A DNA stretch of 64,000 bases from Maledivibacter halophilus (GCF_900167445.1 NZ_FUZT01000010.1:160677-224676); one strand, 5' to 3'. Numbered from the stretch's first letter, positions 18,172-27,547 are shown. Numbers and translations: made by a program. Notes: a model not told the origin generated them from the sequence alone.

Positions 18172-19224
18172 CTATATGTCAGCTTTGGCAGCATCTATTT
18201 TGGATGACTTATTCTTTTTCCATTTTTTTATCATAAATAATCCCTCCATAGCTGCAAGCAAAATAAACATTGCAATAATTGCATCCACTAGGGATTTAGG
18301 AACTCCTGTAAATCTTTCCATGCCTAGTGCTCCCGATTTCAAAACAGCTAAAAACAAAGCTAAAACTGGGATCATTTTTATATTATTTCTTGCTATTAAT
18401 GAAGCCAGCATACCATCAAAGGCAATCCCCGGTGAAAAATTATCTAAAAAGTGACCATAGATTCCCATTACTTCAATGGCTCCTGCTAATCCACCAATAG
18501 CTCCACTCATCATCATCCCTATTACCATCGTCCTCTTTGCATTAAAGCCCATATAATCTGAATAATTTGGATTCAATCCAACACTTCTAAGCTTATATCC
18601 TATAGTTGTATGCTGAACTAGCCAGTAAACAAGTATAAGTACAGCAATTGCAATAAACAAACCTGTATTAGCTCGGCTTGGCTTTAATATTTTTGATAGT
18701 AAAGCTGTAGACTCCATATTAGGTGTTTGAGGAACCCCTGTTTTTGCAGATAGGGGATTATTTACAAGATAAGATGTAAAAAATATGGCTACATAATTTA
18801 GTAAAATAGTTGTACATACTTCATTTACCTTGTAATATGCCTTAAGTAATCCTGGAATAGCTGCCCATAGACTTCCAACCACCATAGCAAAACCAATACA
18901 TATTATAATATGAACCCCTTTAGGAAGTCCTACAATTGAATAGCCTGCCCATGCTGCAGCAATAGCACCTAGATATAATTCTCCTTCAACTCCTACGTTA
19001 AAGACTGCAACCTTAGCTGACACTGCAAAAGCCAAGGCCGTTAACAGCAAGGGTACAAAGCGCTCTAGGGTTCCACCAAAATTAAATTTCCCAGCAAAGG
19101 CCCCTTTAAATAGCTGAATATATGCTTCAATGGGATTAAATCCCATAAAGATAATTACAACACCCCCAACTAGAAGTGAAATTATAATGGTAAACAATGT
19201 ATTAAGATATTGATTTTTTGTCAT
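18172..19224 (-). CDS. nucleoside ABC transporter permease (YufP-like)
   Basis: 350 residues. About ten hydrophobic segments, the motif KVAVFNVGVEGELYLGAIAAAW and a lysine-rich cytoplasmic tail (MIKKWKKNKSSKIDAAK). Its start overlaps the ATPase gene by 23 bp (ribosome site GGAGGGG within that gene), which implies translational coupling. It pairs with the shorter permease at 17225-18154. Confidence 0.93.
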   Translation of the reverse strand: MTKNQYLNTLFTIIISLLVGGVVIIFMGFNPIEAYIQLFKGAFAGKFNFGGTLERFVPLLLTALAFAVSAKVAVFNVGVEGELYLGAIAAAWAGYSIVGLPKGVHIIICIGFAMVVGSLWAAIPGLLKAYYKVNEVCTTILLNYVAIFFTSYLVNNPLSAKTGVPQTPNMESTALLSKILKPSRANTGLFIAIAVLILVYWLVQHTTIGYKLRSVGLNPNYSDYMGFNAKRTMVIGMMMSGAIGGLAGAIEVMGIYGHFLDNFSPGIAFDGMLASLIARNNIKMIPVLALFLAVLKSGALGMERFTGVPKSLVDAIIAMFILLAAMEGLFMIKKWKKNKSSKIDAAKADI

Positions 19225-20734
19225 CTAATTCCCCTCCAGTCATTAATAACCCTACCCGTTCCTCTGTTGCTTCAGAAGCTTGGAGGATTCCTGTTATTTT
19301 TCCTTCATACATGACAACAATACGATCAGATAAGGATAGGATTTCTTCTAAATCGGCTGATACTAATAAAATAGCCGTCCCTGCTTCCTTTGCTTGATTT
19401 AAGGTTTTCCGAATAGCTTCAATAGCTCCAATATCTACACCTCTAGTAGGCTGGGCTGCAATCAATAGATCGGTATGCATATCTACTTCCCTTGCCACAA
19501 CAATCTTCTGGGCATTACCTCCCGATAAGTTCTTTGCTGAAATATCTTTATTAGAAGGACGTATATCAAAATCCTTAATCAATTTTTCTGCATATTTACC
19601 TATTTCTTTTTCATTCATCTTTATCCAAGTAGCATAAGGATTTTCATTTAGTCGATTGCCAATTAAGTTTTCTTGTATACTAAAATCTCTATTTAGCCCT
19701 CTTACATTTCTATCCTCTGGAATATGGGCAATTCCTGCTTGTCTAATCTTAAGGGGTGGTAAATTTTTAATGGATTTTCCTTTAAGAAGAATATCTCCCT
19801 TTTCCACCCCACGTAATCCTGTTATTGCTTCCACAAGTCCACTTTGTCCATTGCCATCTACTCCTGCAATCCCTACAATTTCTCCACTTCTAACTTCAAA
19901 GGATACATCCCTTAATTTTGAAATTTCCTTTTCTCCAGAAACATAAATATTCTTTACCGATAAAACTGTATCTCCTATCTTTGGTGCTTCTCTTTTTATA
20001 TTTAAAAACACTGCTCTCCCTACCATCATCTTTGCAAGCTCTGGAATAGAAGTATCTTTTTTATTTACAGTGTCAATATATTCTCCATGTCGCATGACCG
20101 TTATACGGTCACTTATCTCCATAACTTCATTTAGTTTGTGGGAAATAAATACAATGGATTTACCGTCATTCTTTAATGAATTTAATATTTCAAAGAGCTT
20201 TACAGTTTCCTGGGGAGTTAAAACTGCTGTGGGCTCATCTAATATAAGAATATCTGCTCCCCTATATAGAGTTTTAATTATCTCTACTCTTTGAGCCTCT
20301 CCTACGGAAATATCTATTACCTTTTTATTGGGTTGAATCTCAAGTCCATAGCTTTCTATGTAATATTGAATTTTTTCACGGGCCTTTGCAAAATCGATCC
20401 TATTGTTTTTTTGTGGTTCAAAGCCTAAAATAATGTTTTCTAAAACAGTCAATTCCTTTACCAGCATAAATTCTTGATGAACCATTCCTATACCGTAATT
20501 AATTGCCTGCTTTGGATTTAATTCTTCTAACACATTTCCCTTTACTTTAATAGTTCCTGAGTCCGGTGCATACATTCCATATAAAATTTTCATCATAGTT
20601 GATTTCCCCGCACCATTTTCTCCAATAAGGGAGTGAATTTCCCCTGGATAAAGGTCAAATTTACCGTTGTCAATTGCTTTTACATTGGGGAAGCTTTTGT
20701 TTATTCCATTCATTTCAACTAATTTAGCTGCCAA
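19202..20734 (-). CDS. nucleoside ABC transporter ATPase with two fused ABC domains
   Basis: 510 residues, TTG start behind GGAGGGAC. The first domain has Walker A GENGAGKST, signature ISVGEAQRVEI and Walker B LILDEPTAV. The second has a degenerate Walker A (GVDGNGQSG), signature LSGGNAQKIVVA and LLIAAQPTRGVDIG. This is the usual arrangement of sugar/nucleoside-type double ATPases, where one ATP site is weak. It powers the importer formed with the two permeases and the lipoprotein upstream. Confidence 0.95.
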   Translation of the reverse strand: MAAKLVEMNGINKSFPNVKAIDNGKFDLYPGEIHSLIGENGAGKSTMMKILYGMYAPDSGTIKVKGNVLEELNPKQAINYGIGMVHQEFMLVKELTVLENIILGFEPQKNNRIDFAKAREKIQYYIESYGLEIQPNKKVIDISVGEAQRVEIIKTLYRGADILILDEPTAVLTPQETVKLFEILNSLKNDGKSIVFISHKLNEVMEISDRITVMRHGEYIDTVNKKDTSIPELAKMMVGRAVFLNIKREAPKIGDTVLSVKNIYVSGEKEISKLRDVSFEVRSGEIVGIAGVDGNGQSGLVEAITGLRGVEKGDILLKGKSIKNLPPLKIRQAGIAHIPEDRNVRGLNRDFSIQENLIGNRLNENPYATWIKMNEKEIGKYAEKLIKDFDIRPSNKDISAKNLSGGNAQKIVVAREVDMHTDLLIAAQPTRGVDIGAIEAIRKTLNQAKEAGTAILLVSADLEEILSLSDRIVVMYEGKITGILQASEATEERVGLLMTGGELDDKKSIS

Positions 20735-20817
20735 TTTAGTCCCTCCAACTCTATTCGCTCCTTTTAAAAGAGAACGAAGATATGAAATTTATAATACTTT
20801 AGAGTTGTTACCTTAGG

Positions 20818-20863
20818 ATTGAAGTGATTCTTAGGAAAATTATGTCCTTAGAATCACTTCAAT
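20818..20863 (-). promoter_or_regulatory. intercistronic stem-loop between binding protein and ATPase genes
   Basis: A perfect 19-bp stem (20818-20836 with 20845-20863) and 8-nt loop without a U-tract on the minus strand. It fits a transcript-stabilising hairpin that keeps the upstream lipoprotein mRNA more abundant than the downstream transporter mRNA. Confidence 0.65.
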
Positions 20864-20870
20864 TATTTTA

Positions 20871-20910
20871 GAAATTTGCATAATTAATATTATGTAATTT
20901 CCTCATTTAG
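20871..20910. repeat. short palindromic repeat R3, copy a
   Basis: On the minus strand it reads AAATGAGGAAATTACATAAT then ATTAATTATGCAAATTT. It lies just after the bmpA-like stop codon. It shares GAGGAAATTGCATAA and ATGCAAGTTT words with copies near 30520, 40606, 41691 and 61321. Confidence 0.55.
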
Positions 20911-20928
20911 TCCTTATAAAAAGTTTAT

Positions 20929-22011
20929 TTACTTCTTCTCAAAACCTGGATAAGATTCTACTTCAATTTCTCCGCTTTTTACTTCTTCTGTTAATTCCTT
21001 TATCTTGTCAAGAATATCCTGAGGAAACTTATCTCCTAAGGCTTCCTTCATAACAGACATATCTGTTAATCCAACACCACCATTAGATATGTCCATATTT
21101 ACTACTTCTCCACCTTTGAATGAATCCTTTGCAATAGATTCAACCATTAAATAACTAGCTCTATCCACACGCTTTAACATAGAAGTAAGTATACTTCCCG
21201 GATAAACATTATCCTGATTTAAGTCAACACCTATTGCATAATTTCCTGTTTCCTTAGCTGCTTCTAAAATACCATTTCCAGTATTTGAAGCAACATTCAT
21301 AACAATATCTGCCCCTTGGCTGTATTGTGCTAGGGTTAATTCTTTTCCCTTTAATGGGTCATTAAAGGTTCCTGCAAAGGAGGTTAAAATTTTCATTTCT
21401 GGATCTATATGCTTTGCACCTTGCTTATAGCCTACTAGGAAATCATGAAGTACAGGAATATCCATTCCTCCAACCCATCCTATTATCTTTTCAGAGTTCA
21501 CATTTGGTATATCGGTTTTTTGTGTGAACATTGCTGCTGCAGCACCTGCTAGGAAGGATCCTTCATTTTGGGCAAATGTTGCTGACATAACATTAGGCTC
21601 ATCTACTACGGCGTCAATAATACCAAATTTTACATCGGAAAATTCTGAAGCATGCTTTTTAATAATGTCCTGAAGCTGTGTAGAAACTCCAATAACAATG
21701 TCATAATCGGCTGCTGCCATGGCCACCAAATTAGATTCCCAATCGGAAGGCACTTTAGATTCCATAACCTTTACTTCAAGATTAAAATCCTCCTGGGCCT
21801 TTTTAATTCCTTCATATGCAGAATCATTAAAGGATTTATCCCCTAAAAAGCCTGCTAAAACCAATGCTACCTTAATAGGTTCCCCTGACTCCTTAGCTTG
21901 TCCATTTTCCTGGGATGTATTTGCTTCTTCTGTTTTTCCACTACATCCTGCCATCATAGATACTACTAATAAAACTGCCATTAACAATGCAATACCTTTA
22001 ATTTTTTTCAT
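20929..22011 (-). CDS. BMP family nucleoside-binding lipoprotein
   Basis: 360 residues. The lipoprotein signal is clear: KK followed by a hydrophobic stretch and the lipobox MMAGC (Cys23). After a flexible NTSQENGQAKESG linker, the binding-protein fold shows IKVALVLAGFLGDKSFNDSAYEG and VGSFLAGAAAAMF-like segments (sequence EGSFLAGAAAAMFTQK). It captures nucleosides outside the membrane for the ABC importer encoded downstream. The gene follows ribokinase by 151 bp, a gap that holds a strong ribosome site with no evident gene. Confidence 0.94.
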   Translation of the reverse strand: MKKIKGIALLMAVLLVVSMMAGCSGKTEEANTSQENGQAKESGEPIKVALVLAGFLGDKSFNDSAYEGIKKAQEDFNLEVKVMESKVPSDWESNLVAMAAADYDIVIGVSTQLQDIIKKHASEFSDVKFGIIDAVVDEPNVMSATFAQNEGSFLAGAAAAMFTQKTDIPNVNSEKIIGWVGGMDIPVLHDFLVGYKQGAKHIDPEMKILTSFAGTFNDPLKGKELTLAQYSQGADIVMNVASNTGNGILEAAKETGNYAIGVDLNQDNVYPGSILTSMLKRVDRASYLMVESIAKDSFKGGEVVNMDISNGGVGLTDMSVMKEALGDKFPQDILDKIKELTEEVKSGEIEVESYPGFEKK

Positions 22012-22162
22012 TTTTCTTCCCCCTCTTCTTAATTACTAAAGATATTCTTAGACTTATTTAAAATTTCTATTGAAATTTCACCTCCTTATAAATATTAGCT
22101 GAGTCAAATATTCATTAATAAAACCTTTTCCTGCTTTATAATATTTTCTTGTTTTTGATAAA

Positions 22163-23098
22163 CTATAAATCAATCTTTGTATCGCTCTTGTTCATAATTT
22201 CTTCAACTTCTTTTCTCATAGGTAATGATGTTTGGGCACCTTCCTTTGTCACTGTAATGGCTGCTACATGGGTAGCAAAATTTATAGCCTCACCTATCTC
22301 TTTTTCTTCGGCCAAAGCAACAGCTAAAGCCCCTGTAAAAGAATCTCCAGCAGCGGTTGTATCAATAGAATCAACCTTTATTGCTTCATGGAGCTGCTTT
22401 ATACCCTTATTGACAAAGAAGCTTCCCTTGTCTCCAATGGTTGTAATTATATTTTCTACACCCCTTTCCATCATTTTGTAGGATGCAGATTCAATATTGG
22501 AAATGGTATCTGTTTTTTGACCAGTTAAAATTGCCAATTCTGTTTCATTAGGCGTTAATATATATGTATTCTTTAAAACATCCTCTGATAAGTCACATGC
22601 AGGAGCAGGGTTAAATATAACCTTAACCCCCTTTTTATTACATAAATTGATCACAAATTCTACTACATTTAAGGGGATTTCAAGTTGAATTACACAAAAC
22701 TCAGCAGAATCAAACAAATAATTGAATCTTTTTACCTGCTCTACACTTAATTTTTCATTGGCCCCTGCATATACTACAATATTATTTTCTCCCTTATCAC
22801 TCACATATATATAGGCTGTACCCGTTTGGGTATTATCATCAATCTCAATTCCCTCTACATTTACCCCACTACTTTTTAAATTTTCAAGGGACTGCTTTCC
22901 ATATTCATCATTTCCTACTCTGCCTATCATAGAAACATTTCCATCTAAACGAGCAGCAGCTATTGCCTGATTTGCACCTTTTCCTCCACCAAAGCTTTTA
23001 ACATCCTTTGCCAATATAGTTTCTCCAACTGCCGGTATATGGGAAACCCTAATTACCATATCCATGTTTATGCTGCCAATAACTAAAATGTTTTTCAA
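22163..23098 (-). CDS. rbsK: ribokinase
   Basis: 311 residues from a TTG at 23098, chosen because AGGAGGTGAT lies 5 bp upstream; an upstream GTG would start before that site. PfkB-family motifs: GSINMDMV, GGGKGANQAIAAARL, the anion-hole and catalytic motif DTTAAGDSFTGALAVAL. It phosphorylates ribose released by the nucleoside hydrolase encoded further down, so that ribose enters the pentose phosphate pathway. The gene begins just after the LacI-type regulator, whose stop overlaps its ribosome site. Confidence 0.94.
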   Translation of the reverse strand: MKNILVIGSINMDMVIRVSHIPAVGETILAKDVKSFGGGKGANQAIAAARLDGNVSMIGRVGNDEYGKQSLENLKSSGVNVEGIEIDDNTQTGTAYIYVSDKGENNIVVYAGANEKLSVEQVKRFNYLFDSAEFCVIQLEIPLNVVEFVINLCNKKGVKVIFNPAPACDLSEDVLKNTYILTPNETELAILTGQKTDTISNIESASYKMMERGVENIITTIGDKGSFFVNKGIKQLHEAIKVDSIDTTAAGDSFTGALAVALAEEKEIGEAINFATHVAAITVTKEGAQTSLPMRKEVEEIMNKSDTKIDL

Positions 23099-23102
23099 AT
23101 TA

Positions 23103-24116
23103 TCACCTCCTATCAATAGCACATGTGCTTTGACGTATAATTAACTGAGGCTTAAAGCTAACTATTTTTTTCCTTACCTTTTTTCCTTCAATCATATCTA
23201 TCAGCATTTTAGCTGCTGTAGCTCCCATATCATAGGTAGGCTGTTTAATTGTTGTTAGCTGAGTCTCTAGCATCTGGGATATAAGTATATCATCAAAGCC
23301 TACAATAGAAATATCCTGTGGTATTTTATATTCACAAGCCTTTATAACCTTGTAGGCCCCATAGGCCATTAGGTCATTACATGCAAATATACTAGTAATC
23401 TTTTTTTCTCTTAGCAGTTCTTCTGCGGCTTTCATTCCACCATCCATTTTGTAATTGCTTTCAACAACGAAGCTTTTATCTAGTGTAATATTGGCATCCA
23501 TCAAAGCTTTTTGGTATCCTTCATATCTCTCAATTGATGTTTTAGTATGTAAAGGACCTGTTATACAACCAATTTTTCTATGGCCTAAATCAATCAAATG
23601 CTTAGTTGCAATATATCCGCCCTCAAGATTATCTAAAAATACACCCTTAATATCCTTTGACTCTATAAATCTATCCATCATAACTACAGGAATACCACTT
23701 TTTATTAAATCAAGTATATGTTCATACTTAGGAATAGAAGCAAGTGTAAATATAATTCCATCTACATATTTTTCTTTTAAAGCATTAATATATTCACTTT
23801 CTTTATGCAAATCCTCATCGGTATTACATAGAAAAACATTATAACCATAATCATTAGCACTATCCTCTACTCCTCTAGCAATGTCGGGGAAAAAAGGGTT
23901 TGATATATCTGGAATAATGAGTCCAATAGTTTTAGTCTTTTTAGTAACAAGGCCTCTAGCTAGGGCATTGGGTTGATAATTAAACTCCTTTACCAAATCT
24001 AAAATTTTCTTCCTTGTACTCTCACTTACACCTTCGCTTTTATTGTTAATAACACGTGATACTGTAGTAGTAGAAACGTTTGCCATTCGAGCAATATCTT
24101 TAATTGTAACTCCCAT
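23103..24116 (-). CDS. LacI family transcriptional regulator (RbsR-like)
   Basis: 337 residues from the ATG at 24116 (GAGGAG 8 bp upstream). The N-terminal helix-turn-helix is VTIKDIARMANVSTTTVSRVIN, followed by the hinge YQPNALARGL and a periplasmic-binding-like effector domain starting KTIGLIIPDISNPFFPDIARG. It heads the nucleoside/ribose operon and is followed directly by ribokinase, so it is probably a ribose-responsive repressor. Two candidate operators lie just upstream of its start, suggesting autoregulation of the whole operon. Confidence 0.93.
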   Translation of the reverse strand: MGVTIKDIARMANVSTTTVSRVINNKSEGVSESTRKKILDLVKEFNYQPNALARGLVTKKTKTIGLIIPDISNPFFPDIARGVEDSANDYGYNVFLCNTDEDLHKESEYINALKEKYVDGIIFTLASIPKYEHILDLIKSGIPVVMMDRFIESKDIKGVFLDNLEGGYIATKHLIDLGHRKIGCITGPLHTKTSIERYEGYQKALMDANITLDKSFVVESNYKMDGGMKAAEELLREKKITSIFACNDLMAYGAYKVIKACEYKIPQDISIVGFDDILISQMLETQLTTIKQPTYDMGATAAKMLIDMIEGKKVRKKIVSFKPQLIIRQSTCAIDRR

Positions 24117-24134
24117 ATTTATTCTCCTCACTAG

Positions 24135-24161
24135 ATTAAACGTTTTAGTTAAACGTTTTCG
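24135..24161. promoter_or_regulatory. tandem LacI-type operators
   Basis: Two nearly identical 13-bp units, TTAAACGTTTTAG and TTAAACGTTTTCG, lie side by side at 24136-24161, each built on the AAACGTTT palindrome with a central CG typical of LacI/RbsR operators. They are about 20 bp upstream of the regulator ATG. Confidence 0.75.
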
Positions 24162-24281
24162 TAAAACCTTTAACTAAATGATAATTAATTTTTTAGTTTT
24201 TGTCAATAGTCATTTATACATTTTATTAAAAATATCGACAAAAACTTATATATCTAGACATTTATCATTATATAAGATCTT

Positions 24282-24321
24282 AAAAAACTATGGCTAGCAG
24301 CCTTTAATAGCTGCCAGCCAT
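24282..24321 (-). terminator. metG intrinsic terminator
   Basis: A 12-bp stem with one mismatch (24290-24301 with 24310-24321) and an 8-nt loop, followed by TTTTTT on the minus strand, 5 bp after the metG stop. It resembles the hairpin in front of tatD. Confidence 0.9.
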
Positions 24322-24326
24322 ATATA

Positions 24327-26264
24327 TTAGCTTACAGTACTTCCACTTTCGATATCTGCTGTAACAAGCTTCAACTTTCTTCCTGCAGTTGCTGCTAAAA
24401 TCATTCCCTGGGATTTTATTCCTCTAAGCTTTACAGGTTTTAAGTTGGCTACAAGAATTACCTTCATACCTACTAAATCCTCTGGAGTATAATTTTGTGC
24501 TATTCCTGATACTACCTGTCTAGTTTCATCCCCTACTTTAATCTTTAACACCAGCAATTTATCTGCCTTTGGATGCTTTTCGGCTTCTATAACCTCAGCA
24601 ACCTTTAAATCTACCTTATCAAAATCATCAATTGTGATTTCTGGTTTAACTTCTTTTTCTATCTTTTCCTCTTTCTTTTCATTCTTTTGTTTTTTTGATG
24701 CTTCGGCTTCAATTTCTTTTAATTTCTTTTGTATATCTATACGGGCAAATAAAATTTCCTGCTTGCCTACCTTAGACCCAATTTCTATGCCATTAAACTC
24801 AGAAAGACTTTCAAGGCTAGTTTTTGTAGTATTTAATTGTTTAAATATTTTTTCTGAGGTCTCAGGTAAGAAGGATTTAAGCATTACCCCTGAGAATCTT
24901 ATGGATTCCAATAGGTTATATAGTACTGCTGCCAATCTATCCTTTTTATCTGGGTCTTTACCTAAAATCCAAGGCATTGTTTCATCTATATATTTATTAC
25001 TCCTTCTTAGAAGCATAAATATTTCACTTATTGCATCGGCAACTTTCAAATCCTTCATCTTAGCTTCGACTTTTTTTGGTGTTTCAAGGGCAAGATTTAT
25101 AAGCTCATCATCTATAGCTTCCTTTTCACCTGGCTTTTCTACCCTTCCATCAAAATATTTATTAACCATTGTAATTGTCCTATTAACAAGGTTTCCCAAT
25201 ATATTAACAAGGTCTGAATTTATTCTTTCCATTACCAGCTCCCAGGTTATTGACCCATCCTGAGCAAAGGGCATTTCGTGCAAGGAATAATATCTTACTG
25301 CATCTACTCCAAAATGTCTAGTTAAATCATCGGCATATATTATATTTCCCTTTGATTTACTCATTTTTCCTTCTCCAAATAGCATCCATGGATGCCCAAA
25401 AACCTTTTTAGGCAATGGTATATCAAGAGCCATAAGCATAATAGGCCAGTAAATTGTGTGAAATCTAAGTATATCCTTACCTATTAAATGTAGGTCAGCC
25501 GGCCAATATTTATTATATCTTTCTCCATGATTTCCTTCTGTGTCATATCCAATTCCAGTGATGTAATTAGATAATGCATCTATCCACACATATACCACAT
25601 GCTTTTCATCAAAGGTCACGGGTATTCCCCATTTAAAGGATGTTCTTGATACACAAAGATCTTGAAGACCTGGCTTTAAAAAGTTATTAATCATTTCATT
25701 TTTTCTGGATTCAGGCTGTATAAAATCAGGATTTTCTTCAATATGCTTCATTAATCTATCCTGATATTTGCTTAGCTTAAAGAAATATGCTTCTTCTTTA
25801 GACTCTTTAACAGGTCTGCCGCAATCAGGACAATTCCCATCTACTAATTGGGATTCTGTCCAAAAGGATTCACAGGGTGTACAATAAAGCCCTTCATATT
25901 CTCCTTTATAGATATCTCCCTTATCATAGAGTTTTTTGAATATTTTTTGTACTCCCTTTTCATGGTAATCATCAGTAGTTCTTATGAATTTATCATAGCT
26001 GGTATTCATAAGATCCCATATTGATTTAATCTCCCCTGCTATTCCATCTACAAACTCTTTTGGGCTTTTCCCAGCTTCCTTTGCTTTGATTTCAATTTTT
26101 TGACCATGCTCATCTGTTCCTGTCATAAAGAAAACATCATATCCCTGCTCTCTTTTGTATCTGGCTATTGCATCTGCAAGTATAATCTCATATGTATTTC
26201 CTATATGAGGCTTTCCAGATGTGTAAGCTATGGCGGTTGTAATATAATATTTACCTTTACTCAC
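24327..26264 (-). CDS. metG: methionyl-tRNA synthetase
   Basis: 645 residues, GTG start after AAGGAGG. Class I motif AYTSGKPHIGN (HIGH type), a Zn knuckle with CTPCESF and NCPDCGRP, KMSKSKGN, an anticodon-binding helical domain and a C-terminal EMAP/Trbp111-type tRNA-binding domain after a lysine/glutamate-rich linker (EITIDDFDKVDLKVAEV). It charges tRNA-Met. It is controlled by the Met T-box leader upstream. In Bacillus the next gene is tatD; here a terminator and 15.7 kb of other genes intervene. Confidence 0.97.
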   Translation of the reverse strand: MSKGKYYITTAIAYTSGKPHIGNTYEIILADAIARYKREQGYDVFFMTGTDEHGQKIEIKAKEAGKSPKEFVDGIAGEIKSIWDLMNTSYDKFIRTTDDYHEKGVQKIFKKLYDKGDIYKGEYEGLYCTPCESFWTESQLVDGNCPDCGRPVKESKEEAYFFKLSKYQDRLMKHIEENPDFIQPESRKNEMINNFLKPGLQDLCVSRTSFKWGIPVTFDEKHVVYVWIDALSNYITGIGYDTEGNHGERYNKYWPADLHLIGKDILRFHTIYWPIMLMALDIPLPKKVFGHPWMLFGEGKMSKSKGNIIYADDLTRHFGVDAVRYYSLHEMPFAQDGSITWELVMERINSDLVNILGNLVNRTITMVNKYFDGRVEKPGEKEAIDDELINLALETPKKVEAKMKDLKVADAISEIFMLLRRSNKYIDETMPWILGKDPDKKDRLAAVLYNLLESIRFSGVMLKSFLPETSEKIFKQLNTTKTSLESLSEFNGIEIGSKVGKQEILFARIDIQKKLKEIEAEASKKQKNEKKEEKIEKEVKPEITIDDFDKVDLKVAEVIEAEKHPKADKLLVLKIKVGDETRQVVSGIAQNYTPEDLVGMKVILVANLKPVKLRGIKSQGMILAATAGRKLKLVTADIESGSTVS

Positions 26265-26288
26265 TTTAAATTCCTCCTTGTGTATAGA

Positions 26289-26480
26289 TTAATTCGTTAT
26301 GCTAGTTTCTATATGGGGAATTTTAATATTTCCTTTTCCTTCATGCTATAAACCTGTTTTTTTATATAGCTTTTCAAGGAAAAAACAGGTTCATAAAAAT
26401 CACTCAAATGAAATATTAAAACTCCCTAAGTTATATTTAAAAGTAATAAATTTGATTTACTAGCACAACAAGTTGAATTA
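26289..26480 (-). repeat. palindromic repeat R2, copy b (inverted)
   Basis: Ends TTAATTCGTTATGCTAGT and ACTAGCACAACAAGTTGAAT correspond to those of R2a. On the minus strand the core reads GAGTGATTTTTATGAACC, then an AT-rich loop, then GGTTTATAGCATGAAGGAAA, between arms GGAGTTTTAATATTTC and GAAATATTAAAATTCCCC. It lies inside the transcribed leader of metG. Confidence 0.7.
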
Positions 26481-26537
26481 ACTGTTTTACTGGAATATTT
26501 ATATAGATTTACTATATAAAATAAAATTTTAAACATC

Positions 26538-26800
26538 AAAAAACCCCGTCCCCATAAAGGGACGAGGATATCTCGCGTTACCACCCTAATTCATTATTAT
26601 GTTACCATAATAACCTCGGCAAGTGACTAATTATCACCTTGCATTTTTAACGGCTGCAAATCCGACCTGCCCTAATGTAGATATCAATTTCAGACAGATA
26701 GTTCAGGGGCCATGTTCAGCATACTTTTTAGTACCGGCTTTCACCTCTTCCAGCTCTCTATAACTAAATTCATATACCTACTCTTCCCATCATTACTTTT
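26538..26800 (-). promoter_or_regulatory. Met-specific T-box riboswitch
   Basis: On the minus strand: an AGAGAG stem I start and GGTGAAAGCCGG, then the specifier loop GAAC-ATG (ATG at 26713-26711, the methionine codon), then the T-box AATTAGGGTGGTAACGCG (26587-26574). An intrinsic terminator CCTCGTCCC...GGGGACGGGG with TTTTTT follows at 26567-26538. Uncharged tRNA-Met would pair with the specifier and the TGGT bulge and prevent termination, raising metG expression on methionine starvation. Confidence 0.94.
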
Positions 26801-26941
26801 ATTAAATATTTATGTTTAGTATACTATTGAATATATATAATTATACATATTTTGTCAAGGTTTATGGGGCGAAAATATTTGGAAATTTATCTTTATTTTA
26901 TTTTCAGTATAAATATTAATTTTCCAATATTTTTTTCATCT

Positions 26942-27547
26942 TTAATTGCTCATTTCATCCTTCCAATTTTCAAATCCCTCTAAAACAGCATCCTTAGTCT
27001 TTTGAGATATTTCGGGCAGTGATCCTCCCCATGCCTTTTCTGCTTCTTCAAACCCCTTTAGAAATGCTTCCTTTAGCATATCTGCTTTCTCTGGATTTCC
27101 TCCCGAAAGGGTTTTTGCAAACTCTAATATTCTGTCTGCGGTTTTTGAAGCACTCCAATAGCCACCTTCTGATACATCAATTTTAGCTTGCTCAATCATT
27201 TCAGGTTGTATTTTATTTTCTTTATCCTTTAATATAGCTTCTAAAGCAGTTTTATATGTGGTATTCTGATTACCAATAGAATCCTTTGCCATTTTCAGAA
27301 AGCTGCTTTTCATTCTTTCATCCAGTTCCATTTTCATACGTTCTATCTTACTTTTATCAATAGTATATTTCTTAGTTTTTAAATGGGAATAATCAGAGCT
27401 TGTTTTATTGTTTTCTTGCTGTTGTCCCTTTTCATAAACTACTTTTCCGTTTTCTTTGTTTAAATTGGACTTTTCCTTAGCTTCTCTTTTGTTTTGAGTC
27501 CTCTTACTTAAGGAACTATAATTTGAAATACAATTACCAATTTTCAC
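26942..27547 (-). CDS. DUF5610-like conserved hypothetical protein
   Basis: 201 residues, GTG start after AAGGAGG. The first 75 residues are hydrophilic, lysine- and glutamine-rich and probably disordered. The rest is helical, with GGYWSASKTADRILEFAK and GFEEAEKAWGGSLPEISQKT. That pattern recalls DUF5610-type proteins, which I name from memory with moderate confidence. No signal peptide or membrane segment. It has no operon partner, lying between the APC antiporter terminator and the metG leader. Function unknown. Confidence 0.7.
   Translation of the reverse strand: MKIGNCISNYSSLSKRTQNKREAKEKSNLNKENGKVVYEKGQQQENNKTSSDYSHLKTKKYTIDKSKIERMKMELDERMKSSFLKMAKDSIGNQNTTYKTALEAILKDKENKIQPEMIEQAKIDVSEGGYWSASKTADRILEFAKTLSGGNPEKADMLKEAFLKGFEEAEKAWGGSLPEISQKTKDAVLEGFENWKDEMSN

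Larger units (their letters stand above)
26265..26941. other. metG leader region: T-box, then inserted repeat R2b
   Basis: 677 bp without a protein gene. In transcription order (minus) it holds the promoter area, the T-box (26800-26538) and a roughly 190-bp palindromic repeat. The metG ribosome site (AAGGAGG) follows, so the coding start is about 270 nt beyond the T-box terminator. Confidence 0.8.

Noticed and set aside
24634..25263. 209-codon plus-strand open frame inside metG
   Set aside because: Antisense shadow of a well-supported synthetase; low-complexity Phe/Ser-rich product.
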